This document shows, piece after piece, positions 10,001-24,300 of a stretch of 64,000 nucleotides of DNA (positions are counted from its first letter, which is position 1; every line of letters begins with the position of its first letter). Source of the stretch: Phallusia mammillata (taxonomy: Eukaryota > Chordata > Ascidiacea > Phlebobranchia > Ascidiidae); assembly GCA_003260075.1 (NCBI GenBank), contig QLIY01000436.1:6333-70332 (forward strand). Reading direction: 5' to 3'. A program made the translations under genes and the position numbers. The notes below the pieces were generated by a model. That model saw nothing but the letters and a program-made list of their open reading frames with translations. It was not told the origin of the DNA and ran no database searches.

Positions 10001-13000
10001 ATCCACATTTCCAAGAATCAGACATTTCTGGATAAAGTGGTAAGGCATTTTTCCCTCATCCTGAACAGTCTATAAACAAATTTGTAGACGTGCAAAATTT
10101 AACACAATTGTTTCGACAACAGCTTTTTGTAATACCATTATAAAAGAGACAAAAGAACAATGATATAAAAAGATAATAAGGAGTAATTATCTTTCACTTT
10201 TCAGTTGTTAAACAAAACAAAGTGTTGTACCTTAAACTTATTCATTGTGTTCGGGAAATGTGTCACATTTTGTTGGTTTTTAAACCAGACTGCATTTTTC
10301 AAACCACAACGAAAACTTCAACTAAAACAGTTTTTCTACCTGATTATATGACCCTTCCATCTTTTCAAATATCTGCTCATGTTGTGTAACCCTTTGCATC
10401 CAGTATTCCTCAGGGATGGACAAAGCACCACCCACTACCTGTTGCCATGGTAACTGCAGATTTGGAGAATTTTGGATGTGTTGCTCCACGTTCAATTCAA
10501 CCATGGTTTTGAAATGGGCCCACAGGCAATCTTCCCAGGAAGTACAGACATCCAGCATCTTAAAACACAAACAAATATGCAATATATTTTTTGCCTCTTT
10601 TGCTAATTAATTGTAAGAATTGGAAAATTATTACACATATTTTTGGCCTTGCATTTCCAAACAAGTTGTGTTTATTTATTTAAAAAAATGAAATGCATTA
10701 AACTAACAAAAAATATTAAATTTAAAATAGATGGTGAAAATATGCTTCAGAGTAACCTAAATATTTTTGGTCAAAAATCAATTGCTAGCGTTAGAACTTT
10801 AATGTGGCATTGAAAGTATTATAAAATTTACAAGCAGGTGTCTGGAGTGAGAGAATGAAATAGAGTAGATGGCATTTTCTGTAATATAAACTTATACGAT
10901 TTTATGGGAGTAACATAAAAAATTATTTCGTGCAAAATAAACATAAAAACGATCTTTTCAAGTGATATCAGAAAAATGCTTTTTTGAATAAAATTGGAGT
11001 CTAAATGTTTCGTCTTTGTGATCACACAATAAAACATGATTTGAGAATCGTGTAGAACGTACATAAAGTCATATTGGAACGCTACTATTGATAATGATGT
11101 AACATAACATGAAGCTTGTAATTCAATATGCTTACCGCCTTAAGGTTCCCACAGAGTGCACCGTAAATGGCCCTTTCCATTTCATTGTAGGCATTCTGCG
11201 AAAATGATGTTTTGTTTATTCAAAAACCCGCTCAAACAAACAAAGCAACGTAAGTACGCATTGTTTGATTGCACACGCCCCGCAACTTTGGTTTAAAAAA
11301 GTATCGTAAATATAAAAATATTAATGGAATAAATTGCGTGTTTCAATTTTAGGTTGGTACAAAGCCTTTGCATGCGGTATACTTCGTAACAACGCATTTT
11401 GCGTGCTGTTTCGTTCCAGACAGCAGCCGAAGACCAGAAAACGCCCAAAAACATGGAGCAACAATGCTGCATGACAAGTTAACAGTGAATCTATTGAAAC
11501 CACCGCCTCAAGCCACATAAACTACAGAGACTAAGTGAGGCTTAGATAATCATGCCTTTGTCATGATACTAATTGCAATCTTACATTTTTTGACATGTGC
11601 CAGGCGGCGATCTTCCATAACTTTCTGTTTGGATTTCCCTCCAGGCTCGTAAGTGTGTCGGTGGCATCTGCAAAAAAAAAAACAAGCAAAACATATGTGA
11701 AGAGCGTTTTGTAAATTCCAAAACAAGATGTGTTTACTATAGTGTTAGGCCAAACTCCAGAAAATGGAGAAAATGTAAACGCAAAGAAAAACTGAACGCA
11801 AAGAAATCCTAATGGAAAAATGTCACATAAAACATTGGTTTTCTATGATAAAATACGACAAAGGCTCTATGCTTGCGAACAAACGAACTTTAAGTGCTAT
11901 TACTACACGTAGTTTTCAAAAAGCGAAGGAATAATGAAAGTAATTGTAATTGAACTTTAAATGTCTGACAAGCGATGGTGGGACGAAACGGTTAGAGAGC
12001 CGTTAAGTAAACTTGGCTCGACAGTAAATCTGCCAGCACATTATGTTTTTACTTTAATCATACCAGGTTGGCTCGGGCTCTGTGAATGTGCAACGAACGG
12101 CCCAATAAAACAAAAGTCTACAAGGGTCGCATGTTATGCACACACAGTATTCGTAATTATGTTGCCCTTGCGCGTAAAGTTTTCGCATGCGAACGGCAAA
12201 CAACATAGAAAGACTAAAGTACACAGGCACGAACTGTTAGGCTTAAATATTAATAGAAGCAACTGTATTCCGACCGAGATCATTGTGTTTGTTAATCAGA
12301 GCGTACAATGAGGGCCTTCTAAGAGAAGAGAAAACAACGCTCTCCGTTCTATATAGCAGAACGGGCGCGTTATTACATCACAATAAGGTAACAAAGGAAC
12401 CGTTCGAAATCGGCGTTCATTCAGTAGAGCAACTGTAGACAAGACGTTTTGAGTAGTCCAAAGTGCCAGAACGATTTCCTTTCGTGCGAAAGAGAGAAAG
12501 AGGTTTTGAAATGTTACCGGAAACGCACAGAGCGAGCATAGAAGGCAGAAACGTAAATACGAGCGACAGTCACGTTTATAGATTTGCAAAACACAAAACA
12601 AAAATATAGTCACGACCAAAAACAGGAGGAAAATTGCGCCTGCCTTCTCATCGATTAACCGGTTGCAAAACAAGTGCTTGAGTTAGCCCGCAAGGCGTAC
12701 AACTGTATCGCTACTAAGCTGTGTTTTAGTGTTATTATTACCGTCTTTCGATTTAATTTAAGTCGACGGTTCGGCTCGTGGATGCTTGTTAAGAGAAATA
12801 TGCCCGGTTTTCTTTTAACTCTGGCTTAAACTTTGCTGTTTTCGTGGTGCGTGTGTGCCCGCGCGAGTCGCCGCTGCTTCTTGATGTTTAGACACGCCGA
12901 AAAGTATCTGGGCCAACGAGCTTTTGATTGTGGGCTTGGACCAAGTTTTGTCAGCGGCGGATCAATTCGTCTACGGTTAACTCTATAGTTGGTAGAGGGA

Positions 13001-16000
13001 AAAAGGCAAAAATCAATGCGCAGTGAAGGAGTAAGTTGTAGACGGGAGTTTTCAGAAAAAGCAGTCGGCCGCCTTTTTGTCGAAGCACACAAAGACGGAC
13101 GGTTGTGAGCGACTCTGACTAGCCGTTGTTATGATGATATGACAAATGTGCTTTTACGTATCTACTGTGTGTATATATGCGGCGCATCGACAGCGCACTG
13201 TGACTTAATTAACGATGTGACAATGCAAAACTGTGCGCGCTTCAACAATGTTTACAGTTTTGTAAACATATGTCATTTCGTACCATCCGTTGAGGATTTG
13301 TCAGGTTTGCATTGTTAAAAAAAGCCGTTGTCTAATATTTGAAGGCGTGTTCTACAGTATGAAAAAGAGAATCTCTTTATTTACCAGTTTAGAACCAATT
13401 TTACCGCGTTTGGTTACCGTGGTTGTTGTTGTTGTTTGCGAACAAGCCTAGGGGCGCTGCGCCTGGCATGAGACATATAGTTTGACGGATGAAACATAAC
13501 AGCGCAACGACGGTTTGTATATTTGTTGTGGCCTGTTAGTAATACTCAAAGCTGCAGAAAGACTTGGCCAGGCCCAGTTTGCGGCATAGCACAGGTGGGA
13601 AGCTTCGTAGAACAGACATACCGAAAGCGGTTTCTAAGAAAAAACAGTGGCCGCAGTGTGATCATTGATTCGTCGATGGGCGCAAGGTCTCTTGTACTGC
13701 GCGGCGCTGTCGTAAAACAAACTTGCAAATTTCGGCGACGGGCGCTATTGAGAGAAAAGCAAAGAAACTAAGCCCGCTGTCGGGCCCACAAACATAGTTA
13801 GGGGCCATTTTAAAACGAAATCACTTGAATAAACAGAAAAAACAAATAGTCGGTCGTTGAACTAGCTCTATAAAGACGCGGCGACTTGGACTTCTTTCAG
13901 GGTGTTCGCTTCGCGACAGACGACTGTACACAAAAAAAGGTTTGCTTTGGAAAAAACAGCGCTCAGCCCAAGGACCGAATCACGCTCAACAATTAGCTTG
14001 AAGCTCCACACCGTTTCCTGTGCTTTACACGTCACGAGAGCACGTAATAATAAGTTTAATTGGAGTGAAAACTGGTAGCACGTTTCTTGATCTAACAATT
14101 CGTCCGTGATAAATTAACTACCAACAACCTCGCTAAGCGAGCGCGTTTTCCCTTTCATCTTGCAATCAGTTACTAGTTGTTTTTTTCTTCTTCTCTTTAG
14201 GCCCGCGTTTCAGCGAATTTGGATGTCCTCGCGCTGTAAGCGACATTTAACGTTAATTCATCGTGGGCTTTTCGGCGCAACTGCCAAATTAGATGCGAAG
14301 TTTTAATGGAAAACAGCAAACTGTGATGTGAATATTTTATACAGCTTCATTAGTCAATTGAGCTCGAGCAATGCAACAGCGTTTGAAATATCTCAATCAG
14401 GTTTTTTGCATTAGATTCGTTTTTAGCAAATGCACGAATGGCTTTAAGGTGTAATATGTAATATATATTTGGGCTTGATACCCAGAAATAACAAAGCTCT
14501 GTATTGCAGGTGTATAGTTTGTTTGCGAAAACGCACGTTAGTTTAATGTCAACATGTCAGTGGACGTGCGACCCCTTAGTGACCACTGCGCAGATCTCCG
14601 CGTCATGGCGACAAACAGCAATGACGACTGCGAGGCCGAAAATCTGGAAGTTGCAAAAATTGCCAGAATTGAATCCCGCCCTCTGAACTTAACACAGTTC
14701 ACAAAGCGAAACGGGAGAAAGCGCCGGACGCCGCAGAAAGCCATGGCATCGTCGGAAGGCTATCAAAGCGACTCTTCCGGGACGGGTTCGCCTCCGCGTC
14801 TCGCCGTGGATGAGGAAGAGAGTCGAGAGAAGCACGAGAGCAGCATCCTGGAGCACTATCGCTCCTTCATGCAGCGGAAGAGCAACGACACCAACGGCCC
14901 GCTGGAGGTCGCACTGCAAAAAGCGAGCAAGAAACAGCGGCTATCTAAGTCCATGTCAGCGAGCGTGGCCGATGCAACCGGCAACGCTCTCATCAACTGG
15001 CACAGCTTTCCCTCGCTACAGCAACAGCAGAATGGCGACATGGACACTAGCAGTGAAAGCTCGCCAAGCTTCTCTGACGTGGCTGTGAACGGAAGTGGGT
15101 TGAGTGGGCTGATTCCGGAAAGGACGATGCGACAAAACAATTGGGCTATAAAGGTAATGTTGCGGTAAATCTCGTAGACCACCGTATATCCTTCCAAGCG
15201 ATCAAAACCAATTAGATAGGCGACAAGAAAATCAAGGAAGTTTCAATTCAATCGTTTTTTAAATGTAAACCATTGGTTATTTTTTCAACAAATAGACAAA
15301 GGATTTTAATTCGTAAATTTGATCCATTAACATATTCCAATGTTTGAGCTATTTTTAACACATAAGAACCACCAGAAATCGGTTTGCTGCTTAAAAAAGC
15401 ATGAAAAATACTCCAAAACACTAAATGCTTGGCATATGTTTTACAAAGCAGTAAAAGCATGAATACGTACTCACGACAAAACTGAAATTCAAACGGCGTT
15501 TAAAAACAAAATCTTAGATCGTGTCGTAGGAAGTTGGAAAACAGTGGAACAGTTTAGAGACAGTCGAGGAAACAGAGGAAAACACGAAAACAGCAACCCG
15601 ATGTTTCACAGCCGTCTCCGGTTTAACTGTGTTGGGAATAAACACGTCGAAACGCGAAACGTCTACAGAGTTTTACGGCTCAGCGCCTCGACTCTGTCGC
15701 TTGTGTTTTCTGTTTGTAAAAACATACTGGCCGCGGTCTATGCGTCCGTTGATTCATTTCAATCGAAGCGGCCCCTTGACAGTAATATTGGGACGAGCTG
15801 CAATAGAAATACGCCAGGCTTTTAGATAGAAGGTCGCCAACGGTTCTATACACATCCTTTTTCATTGAGAATGAATGAAGCAACTAGAAACTTGAATGAA
15901 TGAAAAGGCCTTTAGATGTCTCGCTAGTCGAGGTCTGCGGCGACACGCTATCTTTTCTCGATTATGAAAGGCCAAGTTGGCATCTGATATAGAGAGTTGA

Positions 16001-18297
16001 AACGCTGTTTGGTCGGGGAGTAATTGAACAAGTTTTTATCTGTTAGTCCGTGTTACAAATTACTGTAGATAAACTCTACATGGTTAATAAAAAACGCGAG
16101 CTTGTTAAAACGCAATTTAAACACTTCATGGAACATAAAAATGACAAATTCATAACAGCCAGTTTCAACGGGTAAACAACAACACTTTCCACAGCAAAAT
16201 TACATCACAATAAGTTATAAAAGCGTTACCAAGAATGTCGGAAGGCAGGTTTTCAGCGCGTTACTGGTCTTCTAATATTTCCACCAACGTTCTAAAACAA
16301 AATAGAACGGGTGCACGGAACGACTTATCGCACCCGCATCATCAAAACAAAGAAACACCAGTTTTACCAAAAACGTTCAAACATTGCCTCCTGATTGCTA
16401 ATCCATTTGCTAAACCCACCCAAATTTGTTCAATGCATGAAAAGGTAACGTTGGCGTTGGACGTTTTTCACCAAATTCAGACTGCCGCAAATGGTTTGTC
16501 TGGCTTTTTTGGCGTTAAAACTTTGATGCCGTTTACCGCGCAAGACTGGCGCACTCGATTTAATCACGTGATCCTGCTCGCAGGTGTGGCGAGACTGGGC
16601 GCTGACGAGAAATAGGAATCCTGAAACAAAACTAGAAAGATACCAAGAGGTGCCCGTTGATATTAGAGTGGCCGATATTGACGCCATGAGCTACTGGCTA
16701 CCGAAGTTCATCAAGGAGGTAAGTTGCAACAAAGGATCATAATTTTCATGTCACTTCTTTCGTTGTTAATACACTCTTTTAAATTGTTTAGCATGTCGTG
16801 TAGTGCACATAATGTGATATATAGTTTACCAAAAAGGTATTTTTCGGGAGCAAATGTATCAATTTTCATGTCTATTCGTAAGTGGTTGGTTTATGTTTAA
16901 CAATTAAACAGCACATCGTCACAAGTCGCCCGTTTAATTGCACAATTTTTTGTGTATGGTAAACATGGGTTCCCAACGTCTTTGGTCTCCTACAAAATAT
17001 AGTAACGTTTTTGGTAGTAAGCTCGTTCGCAGACCACCATAAAGATTAAACAGTGAACACAAGAATGTTTAAAACTGACAGTGCTGGCATACGTTATCTT
17101 GCACGCCCAACGGATTGCTTCAAAAGTCCAGGAATTATTTTTGACATGTATTGTTTATTACGCAGGTCCGCCGCAAAGACAAGAAGCCCTATCCAGCCGA
17201 CACTCTAATGCAGATCGCGTCTGGATTACAGCGCTATCTACGACAAGTTTCGTGCAGATCCGAAGTGAATTTCTTTGACAAATATTCGAACACCTTTGCC
17301 GAGTTCCGTGAGGCCCTCAAGTGTCGATCGGGAGAACTTAACCTCGAGAATCACTGCAACCGAGGTAAGAAGGCGGATACGGTGGCTGCTACGGGTATTT
17401 GCAATGATTATCAGTTTTTGAGTGGAACCCTTCGGCTAAAATACGACCAAGAGATTGGTCTCCGACTTGTTACAAGTTGTAACATTGCATAAAATTCAAT
17501 CGGCATATTTTGGGTTTAGGTAAGAAAAAGAGTTTGTAAGCGCAAGACGGAAAGATAAGCCCTAAAAATATGACTTGATTTCACACACAAAATTTGCAAA
17601 AATGGCGTTTCTTTTAGCATAACCATTCGCTGACTTAAAATATTGGGCAATGAAAATTAGACATAAATTAAACTTAAGAATATATTCTATACTTTTAGGT
17701 ATTTGTACGTATGTTTATATGTCGTACGCAGTGGCTCCAGACCCAATCACTGGTCCGGGGACCCCCCCCCCCGGGACAATATCACTGGCTTAAAAAGATT
17801 AGAACCACCGAAGTAGTTTCATTTCTAGGAAAAGGTTTTTGTAATCGTAAAACAGTTTAATGCTTTACCCACAAATGCCACGACTTCAACTGTAGCTTTA
17901 CCCACATTTACAACGACCATAGCGTGCAAAGCCAAACCTAATGTTAACATCCTAGCAGCTCACACTAGATATACGACCCCGCGCTGTTTTTACGACCATC
18001 TGTTAACTGCTCATGTCCGGTGTAAGTTTTTTGCTGTTCAACATTTTAAACAAAGAAAACGCGCGTTAAACGTGAATTTGGGGTTGGCCACTTCAAGAAA
18101 TTCGCTCGCTCGTGCTTGAAACATACGTGAAATTGACCCCCCCCCCGACCCCGCGCTGTTTTTACGACCATCTGTTAACTGCTCATGTCCGGTATAAGTT
18201 TTTTGCAGTTCAACATTTTAAACGCGCGTGAAACGTGAATTTGGGGTTGGCCACTTTAAGAAATTCGCTCGCTCGTGCTTGGAACATACGTGAAATT

Positions 18298-18393
<96 letters not shown>

Positions 18394-21300
18394 TTTAAAT
18401 AATGGTCAATTTGGCTTGTTGTTTGCATCGGGCACAACTTAAAGACACGTTTTTGAATTGCAACCTTACTACCGTCACAAAATAATGATATGGAGAAGGA
18501 CCATAAAAACACAACAGTCATGTTCACTAAACGACCAATATTTTTTTCGGTAGTGAATGTATTGGTATCCGTAATAGAAGCATTTAACATGAAAACAGTA
18601 ACATCAAAAGCACGTTTTGTACACGGGATCGCAAGGTTATTCAAGGTCATACTGGGAACAAAAAAATGGGTCAAAGTGCTCTTTGTAGCTCAAGCAAGCA
18701 CAGATGGCCCAATACCGTGGTTGTTCTTACTGGTCATAAAACAGGAGTGCGTGCGAATAAGTCTGGGCGTGTTAACTATAGAAAACGCTGTTTAGTGATT
18801 TGCGTGTTTACTAAAACGTAAAACCCAAGCTAAAGCGTTTAGTTAATTATTACTGGTGCCTGTCGGAATGTTTAGCAACATACGACCTTTACACCCACTG
18901 GTTATAATTTACCGTCAAACCCTAAAGCTTTTAGGTGTATATCGTTAGAACAACACGCCCCCCCCCCATGTTTAGCAACATACGACCTTTACACCCACTG
19001 GTTATAATTTACCGTAAAACCCTAAAGCTTTTTGGCGTATATGGTTAGAACAACACACCGTACCGGTTGCAAAAGTGTCGCAACCATGCAATCTGCGTCA
19101 TCTAAAAGATAACGGGCCAGCCAGGTCGTAACGATTTACAAACGGTGGCGCTAGCACCCAATGTTTTTTGGTTTTATAATTGGGTGAAGGTTCACCTGCA
19201 CTCTTAGCAATAAACATACAGAAAAATCGAACTTGTAAATAGTATTTGTTGGGGAAAGACATGTTATGTGATTAAAAACATTTCAAAATCTCAAAGGTTT
19301 CAAAACGGAATTAAAATCATCCGTAATAGCAGCACATAATATGTAATCCGTCCGTTTTTAGTCCTTTAAACCTTGATTTTTCGTAATTTTTTTTAACAGC
19401 GAGTGAAAAAGTTTTGGTGGAAATTTAAACCACGACCCAAATGAATTTTTGACGAAATTTTGCCAGTCAAATACCTACGTAATTAGTTACTTGGCCATTC
19501 TTAGGTATAAAATTTGCGTTTATGCCTCAACATCATTTCAAAAAAAATTTTTTGTGTACATGCTAATGTTTTCTCACATAGATGAGGTAGTCCTTTAAAT
19601 CTATCATTTATTCAATTTTCTTTCCCCCCCCCCTTGCCAGTCAAATACCTATGTAATTAGTTCCTTAGCCATTCTTAGGTATAAAATCTGCGTTTATGCC
19701 TCAACATCATTTTTTTTTTTTAAATTGTGTACATGCTAATGTTTCTCACATAGATGAGGCAGTACTTTAAATCTATCATTTATTCAATTTTCTTCTCCAG
19801 CGGGTAAAAAAGTTTCAGTAGAAAATTTGAACGACGACGAATTATGGCAATCCGGTTTCCTCAATCTTACAACGGCCAAAGGTTTATTCCACTCCGTATT
19901 CTACTATAACTGCGTCGAATTTGAGGTAAGAAATCGCTTTTGCGTTCTTGCATATCATTCGCGTTTATAAAGGCAAAGCTGGATTGGAATTAATTTATAA
20001 CGCGCTGCTACTTACACAAGTAGCCTATACTGCCAACAAACGTTTGAGTTATAGGAACTAGTTATGCAAGTAAGCATTTTCAAACCAAAACGAAAATTGC
20101 AGGCTACGCGTTGGGTACTTTCCATGAGACAATCGTTGCTGTCGCTTCTGTTTCCTATACGCGTGCGGCAAAATTGACAGTTTCGGAACCCAAAGGAAAA
20201 CTTACATCTTCTGCAAACTTTTTACAGCACGTATAAGCGACTGAAACAAAATGGTTGGAATCCCCCAGCAAATTCAGCTTAGCGACAAGCGACTAATTGT
20301 GGGGGTCTCGCGGGCTGAACCGTGTCTACAGTCGTCTAACTCGAGCTCGGGTTCAACTAATAGCGGTCTAATTGGCGAACAACTTTGACAAAACAATGTT
20401 CACTCGCTTGATCATCTCGGGTGTTAATGGCGACCGGCCTAAAATTAAGGATCGTTATCAAAGGGGCTTGGCACTGGTTCGTCGTTTATTTCTGGCAATA
20501 ACGAGTGGTCGTGTGGACGGGAATAATGCCTAACTTTGAGCTCGATCTTCCGGTATTGGTTTTTGCCAGTCACCGCAATTATTATCACCATTGATCGCTT
20601 TTTACAGATTTAACGAAAACAGACCTAGGGTGGTATAAGACAAAAACACGAACAGCGGGGATTAAACTAAAGATTTATTTTGAATTAGGAACTAATGGTG
20701 ACATTAAGGCGAAATATACATCCTTTAATTTAAACTGACTGATTCTGTTTGAACTGAGAATTTACCTTCTATTGGTTTAACTGTATTAGCACTAAATGGG
20801 GGAGGGGTCACGAATAGCGTAGACTTCTTTTAAAGGAGCAAATTTACCACCAGTTGAGAACCTTAGGGCCAAACAAAAATCCTCTTGATAGAAAATGATT
20901 TGTTTGAATAAAGTAAATTTATTTCGGAAAAGGTAAGAACCTGGGCTCGAAGAAAACTAAAATTGTCGGGAAAACTCTCTCCGCAATAAACTAATCGAGT
21001 AAAAACGGGGCGAAACTAGAACAAATGAAGTTACTTGCATGCAAAACAGAGCCCCTTGTTAATCGATAATCTATTGTTTGCTCTAGATACGGCGTGTTTT
21101 GTGGAAATGGCGTTTTCACTCAAGACGAACAAAGAACTTAAAAAAAACATAACACAACCTAAACAAATAAGTGACCCAGTAACAGATATGTCACTATTTA
21201 CACCGAAGTCCAAATTGTATGTTAAAGAAATATTACACAGTTTTATGGTGTGGCCAAAAACAAACGCTCAAAGACACATAACGAGTTCTTAGTAGCCTAC

Positions 21301-24300
21301 AGAATAACATGTCGCACGCTTTTGTTCTTCAATGCGTGGTATAACACGTTCGTTACAAAGTAAAAAAGCGACTCGATTAATATGAACTATACTAAGAAGC
21401 GGGGCTTAAAAATACGTGCAGTCCGAAAACTTGACAAACGTGATTCAATGCTGGTGGGAAGAGAATTACGACAGTCTGTCATTTTTACTGATTGATCGTT
21501 TCCGTTGCTCTAAGATGTAACACGAAGAAAGTGACAGACGCGAGTCTCTTACAATTGCGTAATTAAAGGAAATTGGCAAAGGGGCCGAAAAATACCATGG
21601 AAAATAGTTTTGGTAATGTTATTAAACGTGGGCAATGCCTCATGTGGCAGAAAGTCTCCAAGAAGCTAAAAGTGACCTTTGTTACAAATTATATTTTTTA
21701 GTGTCTAAAATTGTAAGTGACCAAAAACGTTAAGAATTTTCACCATGTATTCACCTTAAATAACTTTAAACATGTAATTTGGCAGGTGACTAGTATGGAA
21801 GAACACCATGAGTTAAAAGTGGAGCAGTTTACATTCGCGTACGATAAGGAACGGAAAGAAGAATACCTGGAGTTTTGCAGGGGAGAGCAAAGGTCAGTAG
21901 CAAATGTGAAAGATCAAATGTTTTCCATGTGGAAATATTGTGTTTTTGTGTTGTTACCTAATGCCATTAACACAAACGATTTTTAATCTGGCGTACACAG
22001 CGACTTTCTAATGCGCATATGTTAATTCCCGTATTTTTAGCCGTAATTCAATCCCGGCAACTTTTGTAGAAATATAAAATACAGACAGACTTCCTATAAT
22101 CATCATGCAATCCTTCACGCCAGACAAAAATACCATTATCGTTAGTGCTCCATCAAAAGTTTAAACCGTTTCTTAAATGAGCGCGCATAGTTAAGTGAAA
22201 ACATGCAAAACGAGCGGCACTAGTAAATCACGAGTAACAATTAAAGTGCAGTCTAATCCCAAATCTTCGAAAGCCGTTCGTTTTCTGCGAAGCTAAGTAA
22301 AAAGATCGAGAGAAGCAACACGCTTTTGTCAATAGCATGCAAATAATGCCACATTTTTTTAAAGGGCGTTGTTGTGGGTTTTCAACTAAGCCCTGTGGTT
22401 TTGTTGATGGTATTTTGAATTCGCTTGACACGCCCTAAGCTTTCGTGACAGGCTGTGGCGTACAAAGCCGCGAAAATCGTTGCCACAGGTTTATACGCAT
22501 TGGGTATAGCGTCTTGGCATTTGTGTGTAGTTTCATTTCTGGTAACGTTCGTGAACTAAAATGGTATAAATTCTTATGCAATTAATATAAGGTCTGATAT
22601 TGTGCGTAATGTTTTTTTGCTTCTACGTCAAACACCAACGTCACAGCAGTGACGTAAGGGGATTTGGTAAATTTGTTATGCCACATGAAAGGGTTTTGAA
22701 AATTTTCCAAACTGTCGAAATTTCCACAAAATTTTTTTCACAAATTTTCCACAAACGGTCACCAAACAACGGGAAATATTTAATGCAGCCCATTTTTTTA
22801 CTTTTCACAATTGCTTTATTTCAAAACAATATGTAACCAGCACCTTAATTTTATAAAAATTATGCCGAAAAAGAATAAAACTCATAATATGGAATTCACT
22901 TATAAAGCTAGTCAAATATGGTGTGGATTTATAAATATTTACAAAACATATTTTAACAAAACATAAGTGTAGGAATAACAAAACAACACACTTGGGCAAC
23001 TGTATTGTGCAACACAATGTCCAGGGCAACAAAACATCTGGAGAAAAAGCATTCGGATTTCTGGCCGAGATTAATTGCTTTCGAAACGTTTCCTCCTTTT
23101 GTTTTGAATTCGACTGTTTAGTGAAACCGCGTGACTTAAGAACGACAAAATGACAGGAAATACGAACCAAAAAACATTTCACGAATTTTTTGTTACCATA
23201 AACATTTTTAACAACAAATTCACAGTTTTCTAGTGTCTTGGTCTTGTAATGGACAACAGCTTGCAAATTAAGATGGTGGTTCTTTATTTATTCGATAGGT
23301 GTTTTTGGCACTGTGTCTCGTTTTGTGTCGAGTTGGGACATGCGGGCATATAAATATATAATATATGTACATAAGTGTTTCACGCCGTAATCAACAAAAT
23401 CTCGATTTTGAACAGTCAAAGTTCAATCTATTGAAAGTTTAAACAAAGTCACACATCACAAACCAATTCAACATTTTTTAAATTTTTTGTCAAACGACGA
23501 CACCTAACGACAGATATTCCTCCTAAAATAATCTAACAGATATATAAAAAAAAATTGTCGAAGTCACTGACGCAAATCCATTTTCTAATTTGGTTTTTTT
23601 TGCGCTATTTCAGGTATTACAACATGTCAACAAAGCGGGTGATGAGAATCTACGCGAACCACGGGGACGCAAAGTGTTTAGTAAAACTCTACAAAACCTA
23701 TCTTGACTTAATACCGTCCATGGGACCGTTTTACAGACGTCCACTGCAAACTTGTAAGTAAAAGTTTAAGTAGCAGTAAGAAACAAAATGAAAGTAAAAA
23801 CTTTGTTAAAAGACCCCAACATCACAATTTATGAAACTTTAAAGAAATTAATAGGAAACAACAACGGAAATTATGTGGTAAACAACGGTAAATTAGATAA
23901 ACTGGCCATCTTAGATCTACCGAAGGTCGATGATTTGCTGCAAAAAGCATTGGAATTAACCCAATACTTAAACCTAGGTCAAGTCAAAGATTTCTGTCAT
24001 TACATGACCCACATTTAACTTTGCTGTTTTTTCAGCTGACCACTCCCTGCCACGGTTCAGTTTTAACCCGGTCGGCATCAACAAACTGCGCGAGACTTTC
24101 AAGCAATTGTTTTCTTCCGACCGACCAGCGAGCATGAGAAAAACCGGCAAGGCCACAACAATCCAGCAGATGTCACCACAGAACGCAGGTAAATGTCTAC
24201 AAGCTTAAACTGCATGTCAAATGTTGATACGAATAACATATCAGTGACCATTTATAAGATTGTCTAAACCTAAGCATTACTGAAAAGTTGGCTATTTCAA

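Noticed and set aside
12296-13092. Minus-strand frames of 88-125 codons in the CG-rich part of NUP107 intron 12
   Set aside because: No homology, no splice context, and arginine-rich composition typical of chance frames in a CG-rich stretch.
18210-18674. 154-residue frame with a poly-Gly tract
   Set aside because: The Gly run is only the translation of the 94-nt poly-C tract; the frame is an artefact of it.
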